A program made the translations under genes and the position numbers. The notes under the pieces were generated by a model. The model was not told where the DNA came from. It made no database searches and saw nothing but the letters and a program-made list of their open reading frames with translations. A DNA stretch of 34,537 bases. It comes from Bacteroidales bacterium (lineage in GTDB: Bacteria; Bacteroidota; Bacteroidia; Bacteroidales; ML635J-15). Of the stretch, positions 16,551 to 25,284 are shown piece after piece (the stretch's first letter is position 1; each line of letters starts with the position of its first letter). The DNA is taken from the NCBI GenBank assembly GCA_023228725.1, contig JALOAQ010000014.1, forward strand, positions 1-34,537, in the 5' to 3' direction.

Positions 16551-17975
16551 ATGAAAAAATTTTTATTGCTTTTATGTTTAATGCTGTTTGCCTCGGGCAT
16601 TTTTGCACAAGAAAAATGGTCTTTGCAAAGATGCATACAACATGCTTTAGATAATAATATTCAAATTAAATCTCAAGAATATAATACAAAAATTCAGGAT
16701 ATTAATTTACAAAAAGCAAAATATGGAATTTTGCCCGGATTAAATATTGGAGCTAATGAAAATTTAACTTTTGGTAGAAATGTAGATCCCTACTCATATG
16801 AGTTTTCTACAGATAATTTTCATTCAGCAAACTTTCAATTATCTTCATCCCTTACCTTATTTAGTGGACTTCAGCAATATAATACAATTAAAAAAGCAGA
16901 AATTGATTTGGAAGCAGGAAAAACAAACCTAGAATTAACAAAAAATAATATAATTTTAGCCGTTGCTTCTGCTTATTTAAACGTTTTATATGCACTTGAT
17001 TTAGTTGAAATTGCCGAACAGCAAAAAGAAATTACTGAACTACAACTAGAACGTACAGAGAAACTTGTTGTTTCTGGCAGTTTGCCTGTTCAGTCAAAAT
17101 TTGATATCCAAGCTCAATTGGCAAATGAAGAATTGAATTTTGTAAATTATCAAAACCAATATAATTTTGCTTTGCTTAGTTTAGCTCAATTGATTGAATT
17201 AGATGAGTTTGCTAATATGGAAATTTTAAAGCCTGATGTTGACAAACTAATTGGAGAATCGGTTTTGCTTAGTCCTGAACAAATTTTTTATGAGGCTGAA
17301 AATCATTTGCCACAAATAAAATATGCAGAATTGAATTATTTAAGCTCTCAAAAAGCTTTGCAAGTTTCAAAAGGAGCTTATTATCCACGATTAACAATGA
17401 GTGCGGCTTATGGTTCCGGATATTCCAGTTTAACAAAACTTATTAATGGAGTAAATTTAGGAAATCCTGTTTTATCGGGATTTGCAACAGATAATGGTGG
17501 AAATATTTTAGATGTTTATCAATATTCTTTTGATTATTCTTATTCAAACAAAGCATTTTCAGACCAAATTAAAGAAAATGCTTCAACTTCTGTTGGCTTT
17601 TATTTGAATATCCCAATTTTTAATGGTTTACAAGCAAGAACTAACGTAAATTCTTCAAAATTATATTTGCAACAGTCAAAATTGCAAGTAGAACAAGCAA
17701 AAAAAGATTTATTTAAAGAAATCCAACAATCTTGGGCTGATGCAGTTTCGGCTTTGAAAAAACTCGATGCTAGCCAAAAAGCTGTAGAAGCCGGTAATTT
17801 AAGTTTTGAATATACTCAAAAAAGATATGAACAGGGTTTAGTAAATATTACCGACTATAATGTTGCCAAAAACAATTTTAATCTTACACAAATTGAAATG
17901 TTAAAAGCAAAATATGATTTTATATTTAAGCAAAAAATATTGGATTTTTATAGAGGAGTAAATTTTAATTTTTAA
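16551..17975 (+). CDS. TolC-family outer-membrane efflux protein
   Basis: 474 residues with a signal peptide ending at IFAQ. The start of the mature protein (WSLQRCIQHALDNNIQIKSQ) and two helical-barrel repeats (AKYGILPGLNIGANEN, then GAYYPRLTMSAAYGSGY; VASAYLNVLYALDLVEIAEQ) are typical of TolC-type channels, which form trimeric ducts across the outer membrane and periplasm. The C-terminal helices carry YTQKRYEQGLVNITDYNVAK, the usual TolC repeat end. The gene is 67 bp after the TonB receptor and 3 bp before the periplasmic adaptor gene, so the two are one transcription unit. A weak -7-like TAATTTAG lies at 16525-16532. Confidence 0.93.
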   Translation: MKKFLLLLCLMLFASGIFAQEKWSLQRCIQHALDNNIQIKSQEYNTKIQDINLQKAKYGILPGLNIGANENLTFGRNVDPYSYEFSTDNFHSANFQLSSSLTLFSGLQQYNTIKKAEIDLEAGKTNLELTKNNIILAVASAYLNVLYALDLVEIAEQQKEITELQLERTEKLVVSGSLPVQSKFDIQAQLANEELNFVNYQNQYNFALLSLAQLIELDEFANMEILKPDVDKLIGESVLLSPEQIFYEAENHLPQIKYAELNYLSSQKALQVSKGAYYPRLTMSAAYGSGYSSLTKLINGVNLGNPVLSGFATDNGGNILDVYQYSFDYSYSNKAFSDQIKENASTSVGFYLNIPIFNGLQARTNVNSSKLYLQQSKLQVEQAKKDLFKEIQQSWADAVSALKKLDASQKAVEAGNLSFEYTQKRYEQGLVNITDYNVAKNNFNLTQIEMLKAKYDFIFKQKILDFYRGVNFNF

Positions 17976-17978
17976 AAA

Positions 17979-19334
17979 TTGAAAATGAAGAAAAATAAAT
18001 CAAAATCAAAGAGGAAAATCAGGATTATAATATTAGGAATTATTGGACTAATAATTGTTTTGATTATTGCAAAAAAATCAGGATTATTCGGTTCTAATAA
18101 TATGTATGAAGTAAGTACAGAAATTATAGAAAAACGAACAATTACTGAAACTGTAAGTGCTAGCGGAAAAATACAGCCGGCAATGGAAATAAAAATAAGT
18201 CCTGATGTTTCGGGCGAAATTGTTGAACTTGTTGTTAGAGAAGCTCATGAGGTTAAAAAAGGAGATTTTCTTTTAAAAATTAAACCTGATTTATACGAAT
18301 CTGCTCTTGAAAGAACAATTGCAGCAGGAAACTCGGCTAACGCAAACTTAGAAAATGCAAAAGCCAGACTAGAGCAGGTAAGAGCACAGTTTGTTCAAAC
18401 TGAATTGTCCTATAATCGTAATAAAACTTTGTATGAACAAAATGTAATTTCTGAATCAGAATATGAAAATTCTTTAGCAGCCTATCAGATGGGGTTAGCA
18501 GACGTAAGTGCAGCAGAAGCTAGCGTAAATGCAGCAAATTTTTCAATTATGAGCTCAAATGCTTCTATTAAAGAAGCTAATGAAAATTTAAGAAAAACTT
18601 CGGTTTTTGCTCCAATGGACGGAACAATTTCTGTGCTAAATGTTGAAATAGGAGAGAGGGTAGTAGGTACAGAAATGATGGCCGGTACTGAAATGATGAG
18701 AATTGCAAAATTAGAGGATATGGAGGTTATTGTTGATGTAAATGAAAATGATATAGTGAAAATAAAACTTAATGATTTGGCTGATATAGAAGTTGATGCT
18801 TATCTAAAAAGAAAATTTAAAGGAGTGGTAACTGAAATTGCAAATTCTGCAAGTTCAACGGGTTTGTCTGTTGATCAAGTTACTAATTTTAAAGTAAAAA
18901 TTAAAATTTTAAACGAATCTTATCAAGATTTAATTTCTGAAACAAATAAATATCCATTTAGACCAGGCATGTCGGCTAGTGTTGATATTCATACTAACAC
19001 TGTTTTTGATGTGATTGCAGTGCCTTTGGCTGCAGTTACAACTCGACTTGATTCACTAAATTTAGAAAATCAAAAAACAAAAGATGGTAAAAACGATAAT
19101 CTTAAAACTAAATCTGACTTACATGAAGTCGTTTTTGTTTACAAAGATGGAAAAGTTGAGCAACGTAATGTAAAAACCGGAATTCAAGATTCTTATTATA
19201 TTGAAATACTTGAAGGCGTAGAAATTGATGAAGAGCTAGTGGTTGCTCCTTATAATCTTATTTCTAAAATTTTGAAAAACGATATGTCTGTGAAAAAACT
19301 TAGCAAGGAAAATCTTTATAAAGCTGATAAATAA
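17979..19334 (+). CDS. HlyD/MacA-type periplasmic adaptor (membrane fusion protein)
   Basis: 451 residues. A basic N-terminus is followed by one membrane helix (IIILGIIGLIIVLIIA, about 16-31), then a lipoyl-like half (KISPDVSGEIVELVVREAHE), a long coiled-coil hairpin (about residues 105-205; ARLEQVRAQFVQTELSYNRN), the second lipoyl half (FAPMDGTISVLNVEIGERV) and beta-barrel and membrane-proximal domains. Such adaptors join an inner-membrane pump to TolC. The TolC gene is directly upstream (3 bp), but no MacB-type or RND pump follows; the next gene is an LptB-like ATPase. The second in-frame ATG (MKKNK, 17985) is an equally good start. Confidence 0.9.
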   Translation: MKMKKNKSKSKRKIRIIILGIIGLIIVLIIAKKSGLFGSNNMYEVSTEIIEKRTITETVSASGKIQPAMEIKISPDVSGEIVELVVREAHEVKKGDFLLKIKPDLYESALERTIAAGNSANANLENAKARLEQVRAQFVQTELSYNRNKTLYEQNVISESEYENSLAAYQMGLADVSAAEASVNAANFSIMSSNASIKEANENLRKTSVFAPMDGTISVLNVEIGERVVGTEMMAGTEMMRIAKLEDMEVIVDVNENDIVKIKLNDLADIEVDAYLKRKFKGVVTEIANSASSTGLSVDQVTNFKVKIKILNESYQDLISETNKYPFRPGMSASVDIHTNTVFDVIAVPLAAVTTRLDSLNLENQKTKDGKNDNLKTKSDLHEVVFVYKDGKVEQRNVKTGIQDSYYIEILEGVEIDEELVVAPYNLISKILKNDMSVKKLSKENLYKADK

Positions 19335-19351
19335 AATATAGTCTTTGCCTT

Positions 19352-19385
19352 TTGGCTTAAAAACAGATATTTTTATATATTTTTG
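19352..19385 (+). promoter_or_regulatory. promoter candidate for lptB
   Basis: TTG (19352-19354), 23-nt spacer, TATTTTTG (19378-19385) exactly matching TAnnTTTG, 15 bp before the ATG at 19400. This suggests that lptB can be expressed separately from the TolC/HlyD genes. Confidence 0.45.
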
Positions 19386-19399
19386 TAAAAAATTGAATA

Positions 19400-20125
19400 A
19401 TGAGACTTCATACATCTGAATTAGTAAAGCAATATGGAAAACGCACAGTTGTAAAAGGCGTTAGCGTTGAAGTAAAACAAGGAGAAATTGTTGGTCTTTT
19501 AGGACCAAATGGAGCCGGTAAAACAACTACTTTTTATATGATTGTAGGATTGATAAAACCTAAATCTGGGAAAATTTATCTTGACGACAAAGATATTACT
19601 AATGAAGCAATATATAAAAGGGCTAGATTAGGAATTGGTTATTTAGCACAAGAAGAGTCTATTTTTCAAAAACTCACTGTTCAAGATAATATAAAAGCAA
19701 TTTTAGAAATGACAAAATTATCTCGTAGAGAGCAACTCAATAAAACAGCTCGCTTACTTGAAGAGTTTGGTCTTACTCATATACGAAAAAGTAAAGGTTT
19801 TCAACTTTCTGGTGGTGAGCGTAGGCGAACAGAAATTGCCAGAGCTTTGGCAATAGACCCAAATTTTCTTTTACTTGACGAGCCTTTTGCAGGTGTTGAC
19901 CCTATTGCAGTTGAAGATATTCAAACTATTGTTAGCCATTTAAAAGATAGAAATATTGGAGTATTAATTACAGACCATAATGTTCACGAAACTTTAAGTA
20001 TTACTGATAGAGCTTATTTGCTTTTCGAAGGTGAAATTTTAAAAAGTGGCACAGCTAAAGATTTAGCAGCAGACGAACAAGTAAGAAAACTTTATTTAGG
20101 GCAAAATTTTGAATTGCGTAAATAA
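19400..20125 (+). CDS. lptB: LPS export ABC transporter ATP-binding protein LptB
   Basis: 241 residues, the normal LptB length. Walker A is GPNGAGKTT (35-43), the Q-loop region YLAQEESIFQKLTVQDNI is characteristic of LptB, the signature is LSGGERRRTEIARALA, Walker B is FLLLDEPFAGVDP, and the H-loop is ITDHNVHETL. It is the cytoplasmic ATPase that, with LptF and LptG, drives lipopolysaccharide from the inner membrane to the cell surface. lptF, lptG, lptC and lptA are not adjacent here. It is unlikely to be the missing partner of the upstream adaptor because the sequence is so typical of LptB. Confidence 0.95.
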   Translation: MRLHTSELVKQYGKRTVVKGVSVEVKQGEIVGLLGPNGAGKTTTFYMIVGLIKPKSGKIYLDDKDITNEAIYKRARLGIGYLAQEESIFQKLTVQDNIKAILEMTKLSRREQLNKTARLLEEFGLTHIRKSKGFQLSGGERRRTEIARALAIDPNFLLLDEPFAGVDPIAVEDIQTIVSHLKDRNIGVLITDHNVHETLSITDRAYLLFEGEILKSGTAKDLAADEQVRKLYLGQNFELRK

Positions 20126-20172
20126 TAATTATCAAACATACAAAATAATTAGCAGTTGATATTTTTCTTTTT

Positions 20173-20180
20173 TAATTTTG
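20173..20180 (+). promoter_or_regulatory. -7 box of the SulP transporter gene
   Basis: TAATTTTG is a perfect TAnnTTTG match 18 bp before the ATG at 20199. No TTG lies at the usual distance upstream. Confidence 0.4.
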
Positions 20181-20198
20181 TAAACCAAAAATTAAAAT

Positions 20199-21839
20199 AT
20201 GAAAAGTGTTTTTAGACCTAAGTTTTTTTCCTTATTAAAAGAGGGATATAATAAACAGCAATTATCAAAGGATATTTTTGCAGGTATTATTGTTGGTATA
20301 GTTGCTCTGCCTTTAGCAATTGCTTTTGCTGTTGCATCTGGCGTTTCTCCTGAAAAAGGAATTGTTACTGCAATTATTGCCGGATTTATTGTTTCTTTCT
20401 TAGGAGGTTCTAGGGTGCAAATTGGTGGACCGACAGGAGCATTTATTGTAATAGTTTTTGGAATTGTTACTCAATATGGAATTGATGGCTTGTTAATATC
20501 AACAATTTTAGCAGGTATAATGCTTATAGCTTTTGGCGTTTTACGTTTAGGCTCACTTTTGAAATATATTCCTCACCCACTAATTGTTGGTTTTACTTCA
20601 GGAATTGCTTTAATAATTTTTTCTACTCAAATTAAAGATGCATTTGGCCTTGAAATTGCAAATTTGCCTGCCGACTTTCTAGGTAAATGGGAAGCTTACT
20701 TTACAGATTTTGCTAGTATTAATTATGTAGCCCTTGCAATTACTGTTTTAACTATATTTATTAGTTTATTTTTTCAGAGAATTACAAATAAAATTCCCGG
20801 ATCTTTTGTGGCAATAATTCTAATAACTGCTGTAGTATATTTTTTTAAATTACCCGTAACTACAATAGAGACTTTATTTGGTGAAATTAAGGGTTCATTT
20901 GCAATTGATATTCCTAATATAAATTGGAGCAATATCAGCTATTATTTTGCACCTGCACTAACTATAGCCTTACTTGGAGCTATTGAGTCTTTGTTGTCGG
21001 CTGTAGTGGCAGACGGTATGATAGGTTCTAATCATAGAAGTAATACAGAACTAATTGCTCAGGGTATTGCAAATATTATAACTCCAATTTTTGGTGGTAT
21101 TCCAGCTACTGGAGCTATTGCAAGAACTGCAACAAATGTTAAGAATGGTGGACGAACGCCTGTTGCCGGAATGGTTCATGCCGTGGTTTTATTGCTTATC
21201 TTATTGTTTTTTGGTAAATATGCCAAACTAATTCCAATGTCTTGCTTAGCAGGAATCTTAATTGTTGTAGCATATAATATGAGCGAATGGAGATCTTTTA
21301 TATCTATTCTTAGGGGCTCGGCTTTTGATATAATTATACTTTTAACAACTTTTAGTTTAACTGTATTAGTTGATTTAACTGTGGCTATACAAATTGGTAT
21401 CGTTCTTTCTGCAATTTTATTTATGAAACGTATGGCAGACAATGGACAAGCTATTTTAAAAGAAAGTGAAAGTGAAATTGTGGAAAATTATGGGCACGTA
21501 CCAAAAGGAATAGAAATTTATGAAATTAGCGGTCCTTTCTTTTTTGGAGCAGCAAAACATTATGGGGAAGTTCTAAAAGGGCATGCATCTTCAGCAAAAG
21601 TTTTGATTATTCGTATGCGACATGTACCTTTTATTGATGCTACAGGTGTGCATAACTTTAGAGAAGCAATAAATGTACTGCATAGTAAAAACAAAAAAAT
21701 AATTTTGTCGGGTGTACAAAACGAAGTGTTTAAAGAACTTGAAAAATCAAGAATAGCTTTTGAAATCGGGAAGGGAAATATTTATGATAATTTTGATGCC
21801 GCTTTAGCAAAAGCAAAAGAAATTATAGAAGAAAATTAA
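20199..21839 (+). CDS. SulP-family inorganic anion transporter with STAS domain
   Basis: 546 residues. Residues about 25-425 are strongly hydrophobic, with helices such as FAGIIVGIVALPLAIAFAVA and the SulP signature region GGSRVQIGGPTGAFIVIV. FGGIPATGAIARTATNVKNG is the conserved motif of the second repeat. The C-terminal 110 residues form a cytosolic STAS domain (IEIYEISGPFFFGAAKHYGE, then RHVPFIDATGVHNF). Family members move sulfate, bicarbonate, chloride or other anions across the inner membrane; the substrate cannot be told from the sequence, and no sulfate-assimilation or carbonic-anhydrase gene is adjacent. The gene converges on the restriction gene with a 23-bp gap and no clear terminator. 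Confidence 0.92.
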   Translation: MKSVFRPKFFSLLKEGYNKQQLSKDIFAGIIVGIVALPLAIAFAVASGVSPEKGIVTAIIAGFIVSFLGGSRVQIGGPTGAFIVIVFGIVTQYGIDGLLISTILAGIMLIAFGVLRLGSLLKYIPHPLIVGFTSGIALIIFSTQIKDAFGLEIANLPADFLGKWEAYFTDFASINYVALAITVLTIFISLFFQRITNKIPGSFVAIILITAVVYFFKLPVTTIETLFGEIKGSFAIDIPNINWSNISYYFAPALTIALLGAIESLLSAVVADGMIGSNHRSNTELIAQGIANIITPIFGGIPATGAIARTATNVKNGGRTPVAGMVHAVVLLLILLFFGKYAKLIPMSCLAGILIVVAYNMSEWRSFISILRGSAFDIIILLTTFSLTVLVDLTVAIQIGIVLSAILFMKRMADNGQAILKESESEIVENYGHVPKGIEIYEISGPFFFGAAKHYGEVLKGHASSAKVLIIRMRHVPFIDATGVHNFREAINVLHSKNKKIILSGVQNEVFKELEKSRIAFEIGKGNIYDNFDAALAKAKEIIEEN

Positions 21840-21862
21840 TATTTTCGGGTTTAACTATTTTC

Positions 21863-22834
21863 CTAAACTAACTTGCTATTTATAAAAATATGGTTCGTAA
21901 ATAATGTGTGTGGTGTACTTACTAAATTTACATCAAATTTCAGTGATGGTTCGACTTTAGAACTTGCATTATGAATCCTGAATGAAATCTGCCAACCTTC
22001 ATTTAATGACACCAAAAGGGTAGTAGTGGAGTTGTTTTGATAAACTACTTCGATTAATCTCGTTGGAAGTTTTAATTTTGGGATTCTTGCTTTTGGTTTA
22101 ATGTTCTCAAATGGTAAATTTAAACTTCCGTGTAAATTATAGGCTTGGATTTCCACTTGTTTCTTTCCTTTAATGACTTTGTAAAAATCTTTATTCCCGA
22201 TTAGATATTGCACTAAGTTTTCAGCAACTATATTTGAATTTTCTTTGGCAAGTCGTATGAGTTCTTTTCTGAAAGCGTTCAAAATAGGAATGTAAACAAG
22301 TTCGTGCATGTTTTTGATACTTGTCCATTTTGTGTTTTTGTCTTTGTCTCGGAGTTCTTTGAGCATATTGAAAATTGGCTTTATTTCTTCAAAATAAGCT
22401 TTAGAACAGGAAATGCCCAACCATTTATCACCAAAATCAATTAATTGTGAAAGTCTTGAATGTTTAACAGCTCTATGATTATTTTTTGCAGAAACACCAA
22501 TTTCCCATTTTTGCAATGAGCGAATTAAAATAAGATCTCTCACATCTCCTGATTGTCCCATTTGGTCGGGTGCAATTTCGAGTTCCAAAATGTCATCTTT
22601 ACTTATGCCGTTTGATAATCTTGGCTCAATGTCAATTAAGAAATTAATAGCAGAACTTGCTGTAATTCTATAAGTTTCTTGCGACTTCTCATTAAAGCTA
22701 TTAAAAAATCCTTTTGCTGTTTTGTAAGGTTCATTTCTTTTAACAATAACAGATGTTAAGACCTTTAGGCGTTGATAAAATTCATCTAATAAGGCAAATT
22801 CAAAAGCCTTGCCATTTATTATTTGACTTGCCAT
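21863..22834 (-). CDS. HaeIII-like type II restriction endonuclease (predicted GGCC)
   Basis: 323 residues, close to HaeIII length. The block SGDVRDLILI (95-104) followed by WEIGVSAKNNHRAVKHSRLS (110-129) and IDFGDKWLG matches the HaeIII restriction-enzyme family as I know it. Asp97/Asp100, Glu111 and Lys117 are candidate metal-binding and catalytic residues of a PD-(D/E)XK-like core, an assignment made by pattern. The start ATG at 22834 directly follows the methyltransferase stop (22837-22835) with no gap, so translation is probably coupled and protection is made first. No frameshift or premature stop is seen, so it could be active. Specificity is inferred mostly from the partner methyltransferase. 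Confidence 0.85.
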   Translation of the reverse strand: MASQIINGKAFEFALLDEFYQRLKVLTSVIVKRNEPYKTAKGFFNSFNEKSQETYRITASSAINFLIDIEPRLSNGISKDDILELEIAPDQMGQSGDVRDLILIRSLQKWEIGVSAKNNHRAVKHSRLSQLIDFGDKWLGISCSKAYFEEIKPIFNMLKELRDKDKNTKWTSIKNMHELVYIPILNAFRKELIRLAKENSNIVAENLVQYLIGNKDFYKVIKGKKQVEIQAYNLHGSLNLPFENIKPKARIPKLKLPTRLIEVVYQNNSTTTLLVSLNEGWQISFRIHNASSKVEPSLKFDVNLVSTPHTLFTNHIFINSKLV

Positions 22835-23884
22835 TTATAAAGCTATTTTTTGATATTCTATATCTATTACTTTTTTCAATTTCATTTCTGCATTTTCTAT
22901 TTGTATTTTTATTTCTTCCGCTAAAATTTTTGCTAGATTGACAGGTACTGCATTACCAATCATTTTATAACCTGCCGAAACTTTGTCGTAATAAAAAACA
23001 AAATCGTCTGGAAAGCTTTGAATCCTTGCACATTCTCTAATGCTTAAACGACGATATAAATGTTCTTTTCCTGGAACAAAAATTCGTTTATTTTGTTCAA
23101 TAAACTCCATTTTTGGAGCTTGTGGGTGAAGAGGGGCGTGTCGTCCTCCTGCCTGAATAGTAAAGGATTGTTCGTCCCAACTTCTTACACGATTTCTTGA
23201 CATAAAAATTGACGAAAAATCGCCAATCATATATTCGTGATTAGCAACTTTACAAACCTTACCATTTGTCTTGTTATAAGGTTTTGATGGTAAAACATTA
23301 TCTTTTAAATCCCAGATTGCCTCTTTTAATGTGATTTTTGAAAAAGTTTCGGTTGGAAACTTAAATTTAAAATCTAAATCTTTTCTAATACCAATAAAAA
23401 ACACTCTTTTTCTATCCTGTGGCACATTGTAATCAGAAGCATTTAGCATATTGAATGAAAGATTATAGCCTGCTTCCTGAAATAAGTTTTTAATATTTTG
23501 CAAGGCTTCTTCGTGTCGAATTAAAAGCATTCCACTTACATTTTCAGCAAGGAAAAATTTGGCTTGCTTTGCTTTTAATATTCTGATAAATTCAAAAAAT
23601 AATTGCCCTCTTTTGTCTTTAATTCCTCTTAACGAACCTGCTTCACTCCAACTTTGACAAGGTGGTCCTCCAATAATTCCATCACATTCAGGTACTTCGT
23701 CTTCATTTATATCAACAATACTTCTTTTGTCTAAAATGGTTTCAGGATGATTTTTTTCGTAGGTTTCCCAAATTTCTTTGTCAAATTCATTCGCCCAAAT
23801 TACGTTGAAACCTGCTTTCTTAAATCCAAGGTCAAGTCCTCCTGCCCCTGAAAACAAACTAACTATTTTGTGTTTTTTTATCAT
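22835..23884 (-). CDS. DNA (cytosine-5-)-methyltransferase, M.HaeIII-like (predicted GGCC)
   Basis: 349 residues with the full C5-methyltransferase motif set in order: FSGAGGLDLGFKKAGF (motif I, 11-26), GGPPCQSWSEAGSLRG (motif IV, catalytic Cys76), FLAENVSGM (motif VI, Glu114), QDRKRVFFIG (motif VIII, 156-165), and RECARIQSFPDDF with GNAVPVNLA (motifs IX-X). The target-recognition region (SIFMSRNRVRSWDE and LHPQAPK, about 225-258) is strikingly like that of M.HaeIII from memory, which predicts methylation of the internal C in GGCC. It is first in a two-gene operon with its endonuclease and has its own -7 box 23-30 bp upstream. No controller-protein gene is present. Confidence 0.93.
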   Translation of the reverse strand: MIKKHKIVSLFSGAGGLDLGFKKAGFNVIWANEFDKEIWETYEKNHPETILDKRSIVDINEDEVPECDGIIGGPPCQSWSEAGSLRGIKDKRGQLFFEFIRILKAKQAKFFLAENVSGMLLIRHEEALQNIKNLFQEAGYNLSFNMLNASDYNVPQDRKRVFFIGIRKDLDFKFKFPTETFSKITLKEAIWDLKDNVLPSKPYNKTNGKVCKVANHEYMIGDFSSIFMSRNRVRSWDEQSFTIQAGGRHAPLHPQAPKMEFIEQNKRIFVPGKEHLYRRLSIRECARIQSFPDDFVFYYDKVSAGYKMIGNAVPVNLAKILAEEIKIQIENAEMKLKKVIDIEYQKIAL

Positions 23885-23906
23885 TTATTTTGCAACTATT
23901 CTTTTT

Positions 23907-23914
23907 CAAATTTA
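23907..23914 (-). promoter_or_regulatory. -7 box of the restriction-modification operon
   Basis: TAAATTTG on the minus strand is a perfect TAnnTTTG match 23 bp upstream of the methyltransferase ATG at 23884, giving a very short leader. No TTG is found 17-23 nt upstream. Confidence 0.45.
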
Positions 23915-23964
23915 CAAGTTTAATTATATTTTACTATAGTTTTATTCTCTTCACAGCTTCTTAT

Positions 23965-25269
23965 TTACCCTACAGCTTCTTTTAATATTTCTTTATAAAC
24001 TTCATTCTGGTCTTGCCAAACTCCATAGTCAGATAAGGATTCGTTATGCCAAAGTGTAACTAAAGTACCTCCGTATTGTTTTGTATAGTTTATAATTTCT
24101 ACAGCTTGGGAAATTGCTTCTTCTTTGCTCAAAGATTGGTATTTGTGTAGGTTTTTATCGGTTATCATTGTTGGGTAAAGCCATAAATCTGTTTTTTTAT
24201 TTTCTAATAAATCAAAAAATGGTATAGGAACGCTGACCCCCATTCTAAATCCGGGCATATCGTAAAACACTAATGAAAAATCACGCTTAATTCCAATTTT
24301 TACTAAATCTCTAAATGTATATGGAAATTTTACAAGTAAATAGTGCTGACGTGATGAAAAAACTTCGCTTCTTGCTGTCTTTTCTAGTAATTTTAATTCT
24401 TTAGACCAAACATTTTTCTTAAAATTACCTCTATATGAGTTGTGAATACCAATAGTGTGAGATTTTACCAAGTCCCTGATTAAATATTTAACAGATCTTT
24501 TTGATGGTGAAATATTTCTATCCAATTTCCATAACTTTGCCATTAAAAAGAAATAATATGGTGATAAACCTTGTTCTTTATGTAACTTATTTATATTATC
24601 AAAGCAGTTCCAAGGATCTTTTTGTTTTCGTGTAAGTACTCTAAATCTTGTTTTTACTGCATGGTAGTCTTTCTTAAATAAATCTCGCGTAAAGCCCGCA
24701 AAACTTCTAAAAAAACCTTTCCCTCTATACATAAAAAAGGAGTCAATATCAATTGTGGGAATAAATTTATAAGCAGGTTTTTCAAATTCTAAATCAGGAT
24801 AAAGATTTTTTAAACTATTAAGAAGCATTTCTGTCCAGATATTTACCATTGGTTTATTTAAAATTCCGATTTTTCTTGTTATACTGATATCAGAAGAAAA
24901 TCTTTTGAAAATATCTTTAGAATTGTGATTGTATTCCTCCATTCTAGCGACATGCCACAAACTAGCTGCAAAAACATCGAAATTAGGTAATTTTACAGTT
25001 TCTGTTGGAAATAAAACCATATTACCATCAATCATAGTCCTTCCAGGAGAATTAATTATAAGTTTTGTGTCAATCATCATAGGATCGCAAATAATTCCAG
25101 GCTTTTCAGAAACTTTTGAACTTGCATACCAAAAACAAGGCTCTAAAGTTTTTTCAAACTCCCTTAAATCTTCGGTTATTTGATAATCTAATTTAAAAAC
25201 ATGCTTGAAGCAAACTTCTGCTACATATTCAATTCTCGAATTAATTTTTGGAGTATAAATTACTAACAT
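23965..25269 (-). CDS. polysaccharide deacetylase family protein (Bacteroidota type)
   Basis: 434 residues without a signal peptide. The N-terminal part (about 1-165) matches a domain that precedes the deacetylase fold in many Bacteroidota proteins (INSPGRTMIDG, then AASLWHVARMEEY). The deacetylase core starts at FIPTIDIDSFF, with Asp174/Asp176 as candidate metal and catalytic residues. It continues with the variant metal-binding segment IGIHNSYRGN, SSRQHYLLVKFPYTFRDLV, YDMPGFRMGVSVPIPFFDLL, and a terminal TLWHNES carrying the late His. Members act on N- or O-acetylated glycans, but the substrate here is unknown. The gene lies 15 bp after the aminopeptidase gene and is probably co-transcribed. 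The usual GIHPSY is GIHNSY here. Confidence 0.8.
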   Translation of the reverse strand: MLVIYTPKINSRIEYVAEVCFKHVFKLDYQITEDLREFEKTLEPCFWYASSKVSEKPGIICDPMMIDTKLIINSPGRTMIDGNMVLFPTETVKLPNFDVFAASLWHVARMEEYNHNSKDIFKRFSSDISITRKIGILNKPMVNIWTEMLLNSLKNLYPDLEFEKPAYKFIPTIDIDSFFMYRGKGFFRSFAGFTRDLFKKDYHAVKTRFRVLTRKQKDPWNCFDNINKLHKEQGLSPYYFFLMAKLWKLDRNISPSKRSVKYLIRDLVKSHTIGIHNSYRGNFKKNVWSKELKLLEKTARSEVFSSRQHYLLVKFPYTFRDLVKIGIKRDFSLVFYDMPGFRMGVSVPIPFFDLLENKKTDLWLYPTMITDKNLHKYQSLSKEEAISQAVEIINYTKQYGGTLVTLWHNESLSDYGVWQDQNEVYKEILKEAVG

Positions 25270-25284
25270 AAAATTATTTTAAAA

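Noticed and set aside
21600..21680. Asp in the STAS motif FIDATG of the SulP transporter, in place of a phosphorylatable Ser
   Set aside because: This is the ordinary form in SulP STAS domains as opposed to anti-sigma antagonists.
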